DNA from: JADLHS01 sp964561105
Lineage (GTDB): Bacteria; Verrucomicrobiota; Verrucomicrobiia; Limisphaerales; JADLHS01
NCBI GenBank assembly: GCA_964561105.1
Contig: CAZLOH010000011.1
Span: forward strand, 45,104 to 109,103
Direction of reading: 5' to 3'
DNA length: 64,000 nt
Of the stretch, positions 1-7,793 are shown one piece after another. The position numbers and the translations under genes were made by a program. Under the pieces are notes generated by a model. It did not search any database, had not been told where the DNA came from, and worked only from the letters and a program-made list of their open reading frames with translations. The first letter of the stretch is position 1; the number at the start of each line of letters is the position of its first letter.

Positions 1-527
1 GCGGCGTGAATTACGATTTGCGCAAGGACCAGCCGTATCTTTGCTACAAAGATCTGCAATTCGACGTGCCGCTCGGCGAGGTCGGCGATTGTTACGATCG
101 CTACCTCGTCCGCATGGAAGAAATGCGCCAGAGCGTGCGCCTCATCCATCAGTGCCTCGACAAAATTCCCGGCGGCTTTGACAACGCATCGAAAGAACCA
201 GTGAACGTGGCCGATGGCAAGATCATTTTGCCGCCGAAGAGCAAGGTGATGTCGAGCATGGAGGAATTGATCCATCAATTCATGCTCGTGACGCAGGGCG
301 TGAATTGTCCGCCCGGCGAAGTTTATTTCGGACACGAAAATCCGAAGGGCGAACTGGGTTTTTACATCAACAGCCGGGGCGGCGGCACGCCGTATCGCAT
401 GAAGATTCGCAGCCCCAGCTTTGTGAATCTGAGCATCCTGTCGCATCTGTTGCCCGGCCACATGATGAGCGACACGGTTTCGATCCTGGGCTCGTTCGAT
501 TTCGTGATGGGAGAATGTGACCGCTAA
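1..527 (+). CDS. nuoD: NADH-quinone oxidoreductase subunit D, 3' end only
   Basis: This is the C-terminal 174 or so residues of the 49-kDa subunit of complex I. It lies in the peripheral arm and lines the quinone-binding cavity with NuoB. The visible part carries the family blocks RKDQPYLCY, GDCYDRYLVRMEEMRQS and, near the end, GSFDFVMGECDR. The gene is open at the left edge of the window, and the internal GTG at 6 is not its start. It is the first visible gene of the nuo operon. nuoA, nuoB and nuoC should lie to the left, which is inferred from usual gene order. Confidence 0.97.
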   Translation, partial: GVNYDLRKDQPYLCYKDLQFDVPLGEVGDCYDRYLVRMEEMRQSVRLIHQCLDKIPGGFDNASKEPVNVADGKIILPPKSKVMSSMEELIHQFMLVTQGVNCPPGEVYFGHENPKGELGFYINSRGGGTPYRMKIRSPSFVNLSILSHLLPGHMMSDTVSILGSFDFVMGECDR

Positions 528-541
528 CAATGAAAAATGAA

Positions 542-624
542 CAATTCAAAATTAAAAATGGAATGCGGCGTCCAGTTCGCATTGTTTCCAATTTTGCTTT
601 TTCAATTTTGAATTTTTAATTGTC
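542..624. repeat. AT-rich imperfect inverted repeat between nuoD and nuoE
   Basis: The left part (caattcaaaattaaaaatgg) and the right part (caattttgaatttttaattg) are roughly reverse-complementary. They fill almost the whole nuoD-nuoE spacer and are far richer in A+T than the flanking genes. No Shine-Dalgarno sequence is left in front of nuoE. It could be a small palindromic mobile repeat or an mRNA hairpin. Confidence 0.6.
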
Positions 625-626
625 CG

Positions 627-1112
627 ATGAGTTTCACCGTTCCAACAAACCTAGAAGCCGAGATTGATGAGCTGATCACGCATTATCCCGTGAAGCGCAG
701 CGCGTCGCTCATGTTGCTGCACGCATTGCAAGAGCACTTCGGCCACATCACGCCCGAGGCCACGGAATGGGTCGCGAAGAAGCTCGGCCTGCAACCCATC
801 AACGTCCACGAACTCGTGACGTTCTATCCGATGTTCCGCCAGCAAGCGGTGGGTAAATATCAGATCAAGGTCTGCCGCACGTTGAGCTGCGCACTCGGCG
901 GCTCGCACAAGTTGCACGAACATTTCTGCACCAAGCTCGGACTTAATCCGCACGCGCACGGTTTGCAGACGTCGAAGGACGGCAAGTTTTCGGTCGAGTT
1001 CGTGGAATGTCTCGCCGGTTGCGGCAGCGCGCCGGTGATGATGTGCAACGAGGATTTTTACGAAGGTGTCACGAACACCAAGGCGGATGAGATAGTTGCT
1101 CAATGCAAATGA
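627..1112 (+). CDS. nuoE: NADH-quinone oxidoreductase subunit E
   Basis: This is the 24-kDa-type subunit of the NADH dehydrogenase module. It binds a [2Fe-2S] cluster (N1a) beside NuoF. The 161 residues are a normal length. The cluster ligands are visible as C83, C88, C128 and C132 (CRTLSC and CLAGC motifs). An N-terminal helical region with HALQEHFGHI is also typical. The start ATG lies directly after the AT-rich palindrome. The gene sits between nuoD and an inserted pair of small genes that separate it from nuoF. Confidence 0.97.
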   Translation: MSFTVPTNLEAEIDELITHYPVKRSASLMLLHALQEHFGHITPEATEWVAKKLGLQPINVHELVTFYPMFRQQAVGKYQIKVCRTLSCALGGSHKLHEHFCTKLGLNPHAHGLQTSKDGKFSVEFVECLAGCGSAPVMMCNEDFYEGVTNTKADEIVAQCK

Positions 1113-1140
1113 AGACGCAGCATGGCTAGCAAACACAAAT

Positions 1141-1341
1141 ATGAAAACAAGCTTCAAAGACTGGCCAAAGGTTTATCGAAAGCTCGGTCAAATGCGCGGC
1201 GTCACGCCAAAGGAAAGGCTGTTGCTCGCCCAAGGGCTGGCCGCCACGCCCGAAGAACGGATGCGGATGCACGACAACCATCTCCGCTCTCTCGGCTTAT
1301 ACAGTCATTGGGACAGGAAAAAATCCGGTTTCAAGTGGTAG
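1141..1341 (+). CDS. small hypothetical protein inserted between nuoE and nuoF
   Basis: This is a 66-residue basic protein with no membrane segment. It contains a predicted helical stretch, TPKERLLLAQGLAATPEERM, and ends in DRKKSGFKW. I do not recognise a named domain. Its end overlaps the start of the nucleotidyltransferase-like gene in another frame, which suggests the two are translated as a pair. A two-gene module of unknown DNA-binding or partner protein plus a nucleotidyltransferase would fit a toxin-antitoxin-like cassette, but that is inference. An upstream start at 1096 in the same frame would overlap the nuoE end; the ATG at 1141 was preferred. Confidence 0.6.
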   Translation: MKTSFKDWPKVYRKLGQMRGVTPKERLLLAQGLAATPEERMRMHDNHLRSLGLYSHWDRKKSGFKW

Positions 1342-1721
1342 GGATGACCGCTGCCGTTTATCAAGGCGTCATGTTGAACACGATGGACACGGGCATTTGG
1401 GTTGACCTGCCACAGAGGCAATACATCCGGCTTTGGAATATCATTCGAAGCCAGGGCGGCAGCGCATTGTCGCAAACCCTCTACGTGCTCGCAGACGGAA
1501 AGGTTGTCAATTTCCTATTCGAGGTCACAGGGCTGAAAAGTTTTGTCGCCGAATATCGGAATGCTCTGACACTGAAAATGGAAGGGTTGAAGGTAAAAGT
1601 GCTGCCATTGGCCCGTGTGCTGAAAAGCAAGAAAACGATCATGCGCGATAAAGATATTGCGCACATCCCCCACATTGAACGGGCGTTGAGAGCCCAAAAG
1701 AAACTGGAGGGAAAGAAATGA
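1308..1721 (+). CDS. nucleotidyltransferase-like protein, possibly inactive
   Basis: This protein of about 137 residues resembles small DNA polymerase-beta-fold nucleotidyltransferases. The N-terminus reads FQVVGMTAAVYQG, followed by DTGIWVDLP where active members usually have DTDIWVDLP. The end has the usual helical tail VKVLPLARVLKSKK...DKDIAHIPHIERAL. The VVGMTAA block lies partly upstream of the first ATG (1344), so a TTG start at 1308 is proposed. That start overlaps the 66-residue gene by 34 bases. The second Asp of the metal-binding DxD is Gly here, so it may be catalytically dead. It is inserted in the nuo operon. Confidence 0.6.
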   Translation: MGQEKIRFQVVGMTAAVYQGVMLNTMDTGIWVDLPQRQYIRLWNIIRSQGGSALSQTLYVLADGKVVNFLFEVTGLKSFVAEYRNALTLKMEGLKVKVLPLARVLKSKKTIMRDKDIAHIPHIERALRAQKKLEGKK

Positions 1722-1723
1722 AT

Positions 1724-1797
1724 TGGTTGCCCGACATGGATTTGAACCATGACAAACAGATTCAGAGTCTGCTGTGCTACCGTTACACCATCGGGCA
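1724..1797 (-). tRNA. tRNA-Gln (anticodon CTG), antisense within the nuo operon
   Basis: On the minus strand the acceptor stem is TGCCCGA/TCGGGCA with discriminator A and an encoded CCA. The D-arm is GTGTAACGGTAGCAC, the anticodon loop is CTCTGAA (anticodon CTG), and the T-arm is CATGG-TTCAAAT-CCATG. The gene is intact. It lies between the inserted nucleotidyltransferase gene and nuoF, on the strand opposite to the operon. Confidence 0.92.
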
Positions 1798-1850
1798 AAC
1801 CGACGTGTTGCATAGGCTAGATATTTCCCTCTCAGAGTCAAGAAACTGAT

Positions 1851-3290
1851 ATGCCGCAAGAGTTCAAACTCATCCTCAAGCACGCCGATCAACCGGGTTA
1901 CACGCCCGACATCGAATGCTATTTGCGGCACGGCGGCTACGACGCGCTCAAGAAGTCGCTCGCCATCACGCCGAAGGATTTGCCGGATGGCAAAAAAATG
2001 TCGCCGCAGGAACAGATCCGCGATGACGTGAAGCTCTCCGGCTTGCGCGGTCGCGGCGGGGCGGGCTTCTCGTGCGGACTCAAATGGAGTTTCGTGGATC
2101 GTCGCAGCGGCAAGCCGATTTATCTCATCTGCAACGCCGATGAATCCGAGCCGGGCACGTTCAAGGATCGCCAGATTATCCACAAAGACCCGCATCAACT
2201 CATTGAGGGCATGATCATCTCGTGCTTCGCGAACGACGTGAAGCTCGCCTACATCTACATCCGCGGTGAGATGCCGCAGGGCGCGAAGCTTCTGAACGCG
2301 GCGTTGAAAGAAGCGCGCGCGAAAAATTTCCTCGGCAAGAATATTCTTGGCAGCGGCTACGATCTGGAGATTCACGTTCATCGCGGCGCGGGTGCTTACA
2401 TCTGCGGTGAAGAAACGGGCCTCATCGAATCGCTCGAAGGCAAGCGAGCGTATCCGCGCATCAAGCCGCCGTATTTTCCGGCGGTGCTCGGGCTTTACAT
2501 GTGCCCGACCATCGTCAACAACGTCGAGACGCTCTGCAACGTGAAGCACATCGTCGCGATGGGCGGTGCGGAATTCGCCAAGCTCGGCACGCCGAACAAC
2601 ACCGGCACGCGCATCGTGAGTCTGAGCGGTCAGGTGAAACGCCCCGGCTATTACGAAATCGAAGTCGGCAAGGCAACGATCGGCCAACTCATCAATGATC
2701 CCGTGTTCGGCGGCGGTCTGTTGGATGGCAGGAAATTGAAAGCCGTCATCCCGGGCGGCTCGTCATCGAAAGTTTTGAAGGCGGGCGAAAAGTTCAAACT
2801 CAAGCGCAAGGTGGACGGCAAGGACGTCGAGCAGGAAGTGGACATGTTGGATCTGCCTTACGATTTCGACTCGCTGCTGCAAGCTGGCACTATGAGCGGT
2901 TCGAGTGCCATCATCGTCATGGACGACACCGTGGACATCGTCGAGGCGCTGGCAAATCTCAGCGAATTTTACGCGCACGAAAGCTGCGGTCAATGCACCC
3001 CCTGCCGCGAAGGCTCGCTCTGGATGAGCAAGGCGTTGCATCGTCTCACGCACGGCCACGGTCGCAAACAGGATGCGGATTATCTGGTGAAGATTGCCGA
3101 CAATATCCCCGGTGGCCGAACGATCTGCGCGTTTGGTGAAGCCTGCTCGTGGCCGGTGCAAAGTTTCGTGGCGAAGTTTAAGGATGATTTTGTGGCGAAA
3201 GGCGTAGCCGATGAAGCCAAGCGTGCGAAAGAAAATAGCAAGCTGAGAACTTCGGCAACAACACAGAAAGAATTGGTTGCTGCACATTGA
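1851..3290 (+). CDS. nuoF: NADH-quinone oxidoreductase subunit F
   Basis: This is the 51-kDa subunit of complex I. It binds NADH, FMN and the [4Fe-4S] cluster N3 and is the electron entry point. The glycine-rich GRGGAGF motif lies at residues 67-73, followed by CNADESEPGTFKDR of the FMN/NADH region. The N3 ligands SCGQCTPC lie near residues 378-385, with the fourth Cys in TICAFGEAC about 40 residues later. The 479 residues exceed many family members because of a charged loop around KLKRKVDGKDVEQEV. The start ATG is preceded by an antisense tRNA rather than a normal operon spacer. Confidence 0.97.
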   Translation: MPQEFKLILKHADQPGYTPDIECYLRHGGYDALKKSLAITPKDLPDGKKMSPQEQIRDDVKLSGLRGRGGAGFSCGLKWSFVDRRSGKPIYLICNADESEPGTFKDRQIIHKDPHQLIEGMIISCFANDVKLAYIYIRGEMPQGAKLLNAALKEARAKNFLGKNILGSGYDLEIHVHRGAGAYICGEETGLIESLEGKRAYPRIKPPYFPAVLGLYMCPTIVNNVETLCNVKHIVAMGGAEFAKLGTPNNTGTRIVSLSGQVKRPGYYEIEVGKATIGQLINDPVFGGGLLDGRKLKAVIPGGSSSKVLKAGEKFKLKRKVDGKDVEQEVDMLDLPYDFDSLLQAGTMSGSSAIIVMDDTVDIVEALANLSEFYAHESCGQCTPCREGSLWMSKALHRLTHGHGRKQDADYLVKIADNIPGGRTICAFGEACSWPVQSFVAKFKDDFVAKGVADEAKRAKENSKLRTSATTQKELVAAH

Positions 3291-3303
3291 AATGAATCCT
3301 TTT

Positions 3304-3541
3304 CAACGCAAAGACGCAAAGACGCAAAGACGCAAAGCGTCTCGCCTATCATCAGCGCCTGGCTTTGGCCAGGTGCTTGGTGTGGGCGAGATTAAGGAGC
3401 CGCTTCAACGGTTTCTCCGTGCCGGTGACAAACCGCTGAAACGGTTTGTGCGTAGGGCCGTTGCAAATACCCGGCTGCAGCCGGGTGCTATTGAGATTTT
3501 TCCGCTTTGCGCCTTCGCGCCTTTGCGCCTTTGCGTTCAAT
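3304..3541. repeat. composite palindromic repeat with CGCAAAG arms (nuoF-nuoG spacer)
   Basis: The left arm is a tandem of CGCAAAGA units and the right arm is the complementary CTTTGCGC series ending just before the nuoG ATG. Between the arms lie three short perfect or near-perfect palindromes: cctggctttggccagg (about 3358-3373), acaaaccg...cggtttgt (about 3428-3449) and acccggctgcagccgggt (about 3469-3486). Very similar palindromes recur at 8911-9042 and around the RAYT gene at 6596. Confidence 0.85.
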
Positions 3542-3544
3542 AAA

Positions 3545-5230
3545 ATGTCAACCGCAGCCGCACCTGAAACCAAGCCCGCACCGCCCGTGATCGAAAAGAT
3601 CAAGGTGAAGGTGGACGGGCGCGAAATCGAAGTGCCGAAGCTCTCGCCGGATTGGCAGGGCAAACCGGCGCCCACCACGATGTTGCAGGCGTGCGCGCTG
3701 GCGAAAGCCGACGTGCCGCATTATTGCTATCATCCGAAGCTGCCCATCGCCGGCAACTGCCGCATGTGCCTCGTCGAGTTCGGCACGCCGGCGCTCGGCC
3801 CGGATCGCAAGCCGATGCTGAATCCCGATGGCACACCGCTGGTCAGAAAGTCGCCGCGCCCGGCCATTGCCTGCGCCACGCCGATTTCGCCGGGCATGGA
3901 GATTTACACGAAAACGCCGGGCGTGAAACAGATGCGCGAGGGGGTGCTGGAATTCCTGCTCATCAACCATCCGCTCGATTGTCCGATCTGTGACAAGGCC
4001 GGCGAATGTCGGTTGCAGGAATACTCACTGGATTACGGCACCAGTGCGAGCCGCTTCGTCGAGCCCAAGGTTCACAAGCCCAAGGTCGTTGATCTCGGGC
4101 CGCGCATTGTGCTCGACGACGAGCGTTGCATTTTGTGTTCGCGTTGCATCCGTTTCACGCGGGATGTGGCCGGTGATGACGCTCTTGGCTTTATCAATCG
4201 CGGCAGCTACAGCACGCTGACAAACTACCCGGGCAAGCCGTTCGACAACAATTACACGCTCAACACCGTGGACATTTGCCCCGTGGGCGCGCTGACGTCG
4301 AAGGATTTTCGATTCGAGATGCGCGCGTGGTTTCTCAAGGAAACCAAGAGCATCTGCACGAGCTGCGCGACGGGTTGCAACATCATCATTGGTTCGCGGG
4401 AAGAAAAGATTTATCGCTACACTCCCCGCGACAATGATGCCGTCAACGGTCCGTGGATGTGTGATGCCGGTCGGTTGAATTACAAATGGGTTCATCGCGC
4501 GGACCGTTTGCAGGAGGTGCTGGTGCGCGGCGAAAAATCGTCGTGGACAGTAGCGCTCAGCGAAATTGCCGACAAACTCAAGCAAGCGCCGGCGGGTTCG
4601 GTGGCCATCGTCGCTTCGGCGCGGCAGACGAACGAGGAACTCTGGTTGTTGAGCAAGCTCAAGGCGAAGCTCGGCGCGATCAGCGATTCCATCGAACGCA
4701 CGGGTGATGCGGACAAGCTGCTCGTCAGCGCGGACCGGAATCCCAACACGAACGGCGCGCGGATCACCGGCATTTGTTTCAGCGAAATGGGAATCAACCT
4801 GGCCACGATCGCCGACCGCATCGCTCAGGGCACGATTAGGACACTCATCGTCTTCGGCGAGGATGTGACGAAGCACGGCATCAGCGCAGACTTGCTGCGC
4901 AAGCTGGAAATGCTTGTGGTGAGTGACATTCTGCCGAACGAGACGACCAAGCTGGCGCATTACGTTTTGCCCGGTTGCGCGCACGTCGAAAAGCGCGGCT
5001 CGTTCACGAATACGAAAGGTCGGGTGCAAAGATTCATGCAGGCGATCCAGCCGCCGGGCGACGCGCGTGCCGAGTGGGATTTCCTGCACGACCTGGTTTA
5101 CAACGTCACCGGCAAAGACGGTTTTCTGACCATCGAAGGTTTGTTTAACGAGATGGCTAAGGATGTGCCGGCCTTCAACGGAGTCACGTGGGCGAGCCTG
5201 GGTGATGCGGGAGTGACGGTGAAGATTTGA
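3545..5230 (+). CDS. nuoG: NADH-quinone oxidoreductase subunit G, short form
   Basis: This iron-sulfur subunit carries electrons from NuoF towards NuoI. The N-terminus has the [2Fe-2S] ligands in YCYHPKLPIAGNCRMC and a later CATP. HPLDCPICDKAGEC and the ferredoxin-like ERCILCSRCIRF...VDICPVGA follow. A further ICTSCATGCN...WMCD group could hold an N7-type cluster. The C-terminal molybdopterin-oxidoreductase-like part is short, so the total is 561 residues, less than many NuoG. The ATG at 3545 was chosen because the in-frame sequence upstream encodes repeat, not protein. Its initiation region is the repeat's right arm. Confidence 0.95.
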   Translation: MSTAAAPETKPAPPVIEKIKVKVDGREIEVPKLSPDWQGKPAPTTMLQACALAKADVPHYCYHPKLPIAGNCRMCLVEFGTPALGPDRKPMLNPDGTPLVRKSPRPAIACATPISPGMEIYTKTPGVKQMREGVLEFLLINHPLDCPICDKAGECRLQEYSLDYGTSASRFVEPKVHKPKVVDLGPRIVLDDERCILCSRCIRFTRDVAGDDALGFINRGSYSTLTNYPGKPFDNNYTLNTVDICPVGALTSKDFRFEMRAWFLKETKSICTSCATGCNIIIGSREEKIYRYTPRDNDAVNGPWMCDAGRLNYKWVHRADRLQEVLVRGEKSSWTVALSEIADKLKQAPAGSVAIVASARQTNEELWLLSKLKAKLGAISDSIERTGDADKLLVSADRNPNTNGARITGICFSEMGINLATIADRIAQGTIRTLIVFGEDVTKHGISADLLRKLEMLVVSDILPNETTKLAHYVLPGCAHVEKRGSFTNTKGRVQRFMQAIQPPGDARAEWDFLHDLVYNVTGKDGFLTIEGLFNEMAKDVPAFNGVTWASLGDAGVTVKI

Positions 5231-5233
5231 TTT

Positions 5234-5306
5234 TGTAGCAGCCGACGTGAGTCGGCTCAAACTCGACGAGAGTTAAAGAATGAGCGGACTCACGTCCGCT
5301 GCTACA
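5234..5306. repeat. imperfect inverted repeat between nuoG and nuoH
   Basis: The arms tgtagcagccgacgtgagtc and the complementary gactcacgtccgctgctaca face each other across about 20 bases, filling most of the nuoG-nuoH spacer. Related gtagcag/ctgctac ends occur at 12421 inside nuoM and near 63700. This is a dispersed palindromic repeat family. Confidence 0.75.
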
Positions 5307-5323
5307 GCAGTAGAGAATTTACG

Positions 5324-6403
5324 ATGTTTGCTTGGTTCAACAATCTGGATGCGACGACGCAGGCGGTGATCTTCACCGCGCTGAAAGCCGTCGTTGGGTT
5401 CGCCATCTTGATGAGCATGGTGGCGTACACCGTTCTGCTAGAGCGCCGGTTGTGCGCATGGGTTCAGGATCGCATCGGGCCGAATCGCGTTGGACCGTTC
5501 GGCCTTTTGCAACCCGCCGCCGACGGTATCAAGGCGTTCTTCAAGGAGGAAATGACCCCGGCACACGTGCGCAAAGTGCTATTCACCCTCGCGCCGATGC
5601 TCGCCCTCATCCCGGCGATTCTCAATCTTGCCGTGATTCCGTTCGGTTCGACGCTGGGCAATCCGCAGAACAAGATGGTGCTGGCCGATTTGAACATCGG
5701 CATCCTCTACACGTTCGGCATCGTGTCGCTCGGGGTCTATAGCATCGTGCTGGCGGGGTACGCGAGCAATTCCAAGTTCCCGTTCCTCGGCGGCATCCGC
5801 TCCAGCGCGCAAATGATCTCCTACGAAATCGCGATGGGCATGAGCGTGATCCCGATTTTTCTCTGCGTCGGCAGCCTGAATTTGAGCGAAGTCATCAAGG
5901 CGCAAGCCGGAACACAACTCGGTTTCCTGCCAAACTGGTTCGTGCTGCAAAGCCCGATGACCTTCCTCGCGTTTTGCATTTTCCTGATCTCCTCGTTCGC
6001 GGAGACGAACCGCACGCCGTTCGACCTGCCGGAAGCCGAACAGGAACTCGCCGGCGGTTACAACGTCGAATACAGCTCGATCAAGTTCGCGATGTTCTTC
6101 ATGGGCGAATATGCGAACATGATTCTCGCGTCGGCGATGATGGTGACGCTATTCTTTGGCGGCTGGACGTTGCCGTGGTTCGGCCTCGATCAACCCGCGG
6201 CCGACCTGGCGCATGGCGTACTGCACATCGTCATTTTCCTGGGGAAGGTTTTCCTGTTTCTCGTGCTGTTCGTCTGGATTCGCTGGATGTGGCCGCGTTT
6301 CCGGTATGATCAGTTGATGGACCTGGGCTGGCGGCGGTTCATCCCCGTCGCGCTGGGGAACATTCTCATAACGGCCGTTTGGCTCTGGTGGAGGGTGAAA
6401 TGA
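5324..6403 (+). CDS. nuoH: NADH-quinone oxidoreductase subunit H
   Basis: This integral membrane subunit links the peripheral arm to the proton-pumping arm and contributes to the quinone site. The 359-residue length is normal and there are about eight hydrophobic segments. Family signatures include ERRLCAWVQDRIGPNRVGP near the N-terminus and FAETNRTPFDLPEAEQELAGG in the second half. Residues of both motifs line the quinone channel in known complexes. It is followed by the RAYT insertion rather than directly by nuoI. Confidence 0.97.
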   Translation: MFAWFNNLDATTQAVIFTALKAVVGFAILMSMVAYTVLLERRLCAWVQDRIGPNRVGPFGLLQPAADGIKAFFKEEMTPAHVRKVLFTLAPMLALIPAILNLAVIPFGSTLGNPQNKMVLADLNIGILYTFGIVSLGVYSIVLAGYASNSKFPFLGGIRSSAQMISYEIAMGMSVIPIFLCVGSLNLSEVIKAQAGTQLGFLPNWFVLQSPMTFLAFCIFLISSFAETNRTPFDLPEAEQELAGGYNVEYSSIKFAMFFMGEYANMILASAMMVTLFFGGWTLPWFGLDQPAADLAHGVLHIVIFLGKVFLFLVLFVWIRWMWPRFRYDQLMDLGWRRFIPVALGNILITAVWLWWRVK

Positions 6404-6441
6404 ACGAGAAGTCAACATTTCTAGGCGACACGACCGGTTCG

Positions 6442-6553
6442 GAGTTTGGCTTTAGCCAAACTCAGGCTGGCGGCTTGATTTCCCTCTCATTAGCACCCGG
6501 CTTCAGCCGGGTGTTCACGGTATTTGATTTAATGAAAACCGTTTCAACGGTTT
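6442..6553. repeat. left REP-like palindrome group of the RAYT locus
   Basis: There are three hairpins: gagtttggctttagccaaactc, cacccggcttcagccgggtg and aaaccgtttcaacggttt. Each is a near-perfect palindrome with a 2-4 base loop. They lie between the nuoH stop and the transposase start. Confidence 0.85.
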
Positions 6554-6595
6554 CCCGTATGTATCACGAACCGACGCGTAACTCATGACGAATCC

Positions 6596-7048
6596 ATGCC
6601 ACTCCATTCATACACGCGCTGCTGGTTGCACATTGTCTGGGCGACTATCGAGCGTCGCCCTTTGCTGCCGAAACCTGCAGCGGCGAAGTTGTCGGCGCAC
6701 CTCCACGATTACGCGAAGGAGAAAGGCATCTACCTGAAGATTAACTTCGTCAATGCCGACCACACGCACGTCTTGATAGATTTGCCCGTGAGCAAGGCTA
6801 TTAATGAGGTGGTTCAATTGTTCAAAGGTGAGTCGTCCCACTGGGTGAATGAGAACAATCTGATTCGCGGCAAGTTTGGCTGGCAACGTGGCTACGGTGC
6901 ATTTTCCGTTTCACATTCGGGAGTGGACGAGGTGAGCGCCTACATTGCAAATCAGGAAGGGCATCACCGGAAGAAAACTTTCGCCGAAGAGTTAAGACAA
7001 TTTGTCGAGCGCTATGGATTGACTTGGCACGAGGAGGAAAACCGTTGA
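6596..7048 (+). CDS. IS200-like tyrosine (Y1) transposase, REP-associated type
   Basis: This 150-residue protein belongs to the IS200/Y1 HUH transposase superfamily, which nicks and rejoins single-stranded DNA at hairpins. The HUH pair is seen as DHTHVLI (His-Thr-His) in the middle. The candidate catalytic Tyr lies in AYIANQEGHHRK, as in related REP-associated enzymes. No TnpB partner is present. The stop codon lies inside the first right-hand hairpin (tga within aaaccgttgaaacggttt). The gene is co-directional with the nuo genes and splits nuoH from nuoI, so it may be cotranscribed with them. Confidence 0.88.
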   Translation: MPLHSYTRCWLHIVWATIERRPLLPKPAAAKLSAHLHDYAKEKGIYLKINFVNADHTHVLIDLPVSKAINEVVQLFKGESSHWVNENNLIRGKFGWQRGYGAFSVSHSGVDEVSAYIANQEGHHRKKTFAEELRQFVERYGLTWHEEENR

Positions 7049-7096
7049 AACGGTTTTCCATTCTCCGTCACGTCAACACCCGGCTAAAGCCGGGTG
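7036..7096. repeat. right REP-like palindrome group of the RAYT locus
   Basis: The palindromes aaaaccgttgaaacggtttt and cacccggctaaagccgggtg lie at and just after the transposase stop. They mirror the left group in order. The first overlaps the last codons of the transposase gene. Confidence 0.85.
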
Positions 7097-7151
7097 CTAA
7101 TGAGAGTTGGATTTGTGCAAGCCGAGTGCTCGTTGGGATTGAACATTTGAA

Positions 7152-7694
7152 ATGATCGTCAAACGCAAACCCCTCAGTCTCGCGGAACGGCTTTACCTGC
7201 CGGCCATCATCGGCGGGTTCAAAGTCACGCTGCGCCACTTCTTCAAGAAGAAGGTGACGATGCAGTATCCCGAGGAGAAATGGGTCGTGCCCGCGGGTTA
7301 TCGCGGCGCGCCGTACCTCGTGCGCGACCAGGATGGCAACACCAAGTGCGTCTCCTGCCAGCTCTGCGAATTCGTCTGCCCGCCCAAGGCCATCAAGATC
7401 ACGCCGCCCGGCCCCGCGGGCCAGATCGCGGATCGCCCGAACGCGGAGAAAATGCCAAAGGATTTCGAGATCAACATGCTTCGCTGCATCTTTTGTGGCT
7501 ACTGCCAGGAAGTCTGCCCCGAGGAAGCAATTTTCCTGCAGAAGGATTATTCACTTACCGGCACGAGCCGCGCGGAGATGATTTACAACAAGGAAAAACT
7601 CCTCGCCCTCGGCGGCGTTCATGCCGGCGTACAGAAGTGGAAACACAAACTGGAGGAAGCCAGGGCGCAGGAAGATTTCCCGGTGAAGGTTTAG
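7152..7694 (+). CDS. nuoI: NADH-quinone oxidoreductase subunit I
   Basis: This 8Fe-ferredoxin-type subunit (180 residues) carries clusters N6a and N6b and passes electrons to NuoB. Two CxxCxxCxxxC motifs are clear: CVSCQLCEFVCPPKAI and CIFCGYCQEVCPEEAI. An N-terminal amphipathic region (LSLAERLYLPAIIGGFKVTLRHFF) docks it to the membrane domain. The gene follows the RAYT palindromes. Confidence 0.97.
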   Translation: MIVKRKPLSLAERLYLPAIIGGFKVTLRHFFKKKVTMQYPEEKWVVPAGYRGAPYLVRDQDGNTKCVSCQLCEFVCPPKAIKITPPGPAGQIADRPNAEKMPKDFEINMLRCIFCGYCQEVCPEEAIFLQKDYSLTGTSRAEMIYNKEKLLALGGVHAGVQKWKHKLEEARAQEDFPVKV

Positions 7695-7710
7695 GGCAAT
7701 GAAGCTGAAT

Positions 7711-7789
7711 CAACGCGAAGACGCAAAGACGCCAAGGCGCAAAGGGTTTTTTGCTTTGCGTCGCTGCGCCTTTGCGCCATTGCGTTAAG
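7711..7789. repeat. CGCAAAG hairpin repeat, nuoI-nuoJ spacer
   Basis: The left arm is caacgcgaagacgcaaagac... and the complementary right arm is ...gcgcctttgcgccattgcg, with a short loop. It begins 16 bases after the nuoI stop and ends about 4 bases before the nuoJ ATG. Confidence 0.85.
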
Positions 7790-7793
7790 AAAA

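Larger units (their letters stand above)
6442..7096 (+). mobile_element. RAYT transposase gene flanked by REP-like palindromes
   Basis: The unit consists of three palindromes on the left (6442-6463, 6494-6513, 6536-6553), the transposase gene, and two on the right (7036-7059, 7077-7096). The palindrome cores aaaccgtttcaacggttt and cacccggcttcagccgggtg appear on both sides in mirrored order. The same cores are found in two other nuo spacers. This organisation matches REP-associated tyrosine transposase loci. Confidence 0.8.

Noticed and set aside
3446..3544. Upstream start for nuoG
   Set aside because: The additional residues are translated repeat DNA; ATG 3545 gives the normal N-terminus before the [2Fe-2S] domain.
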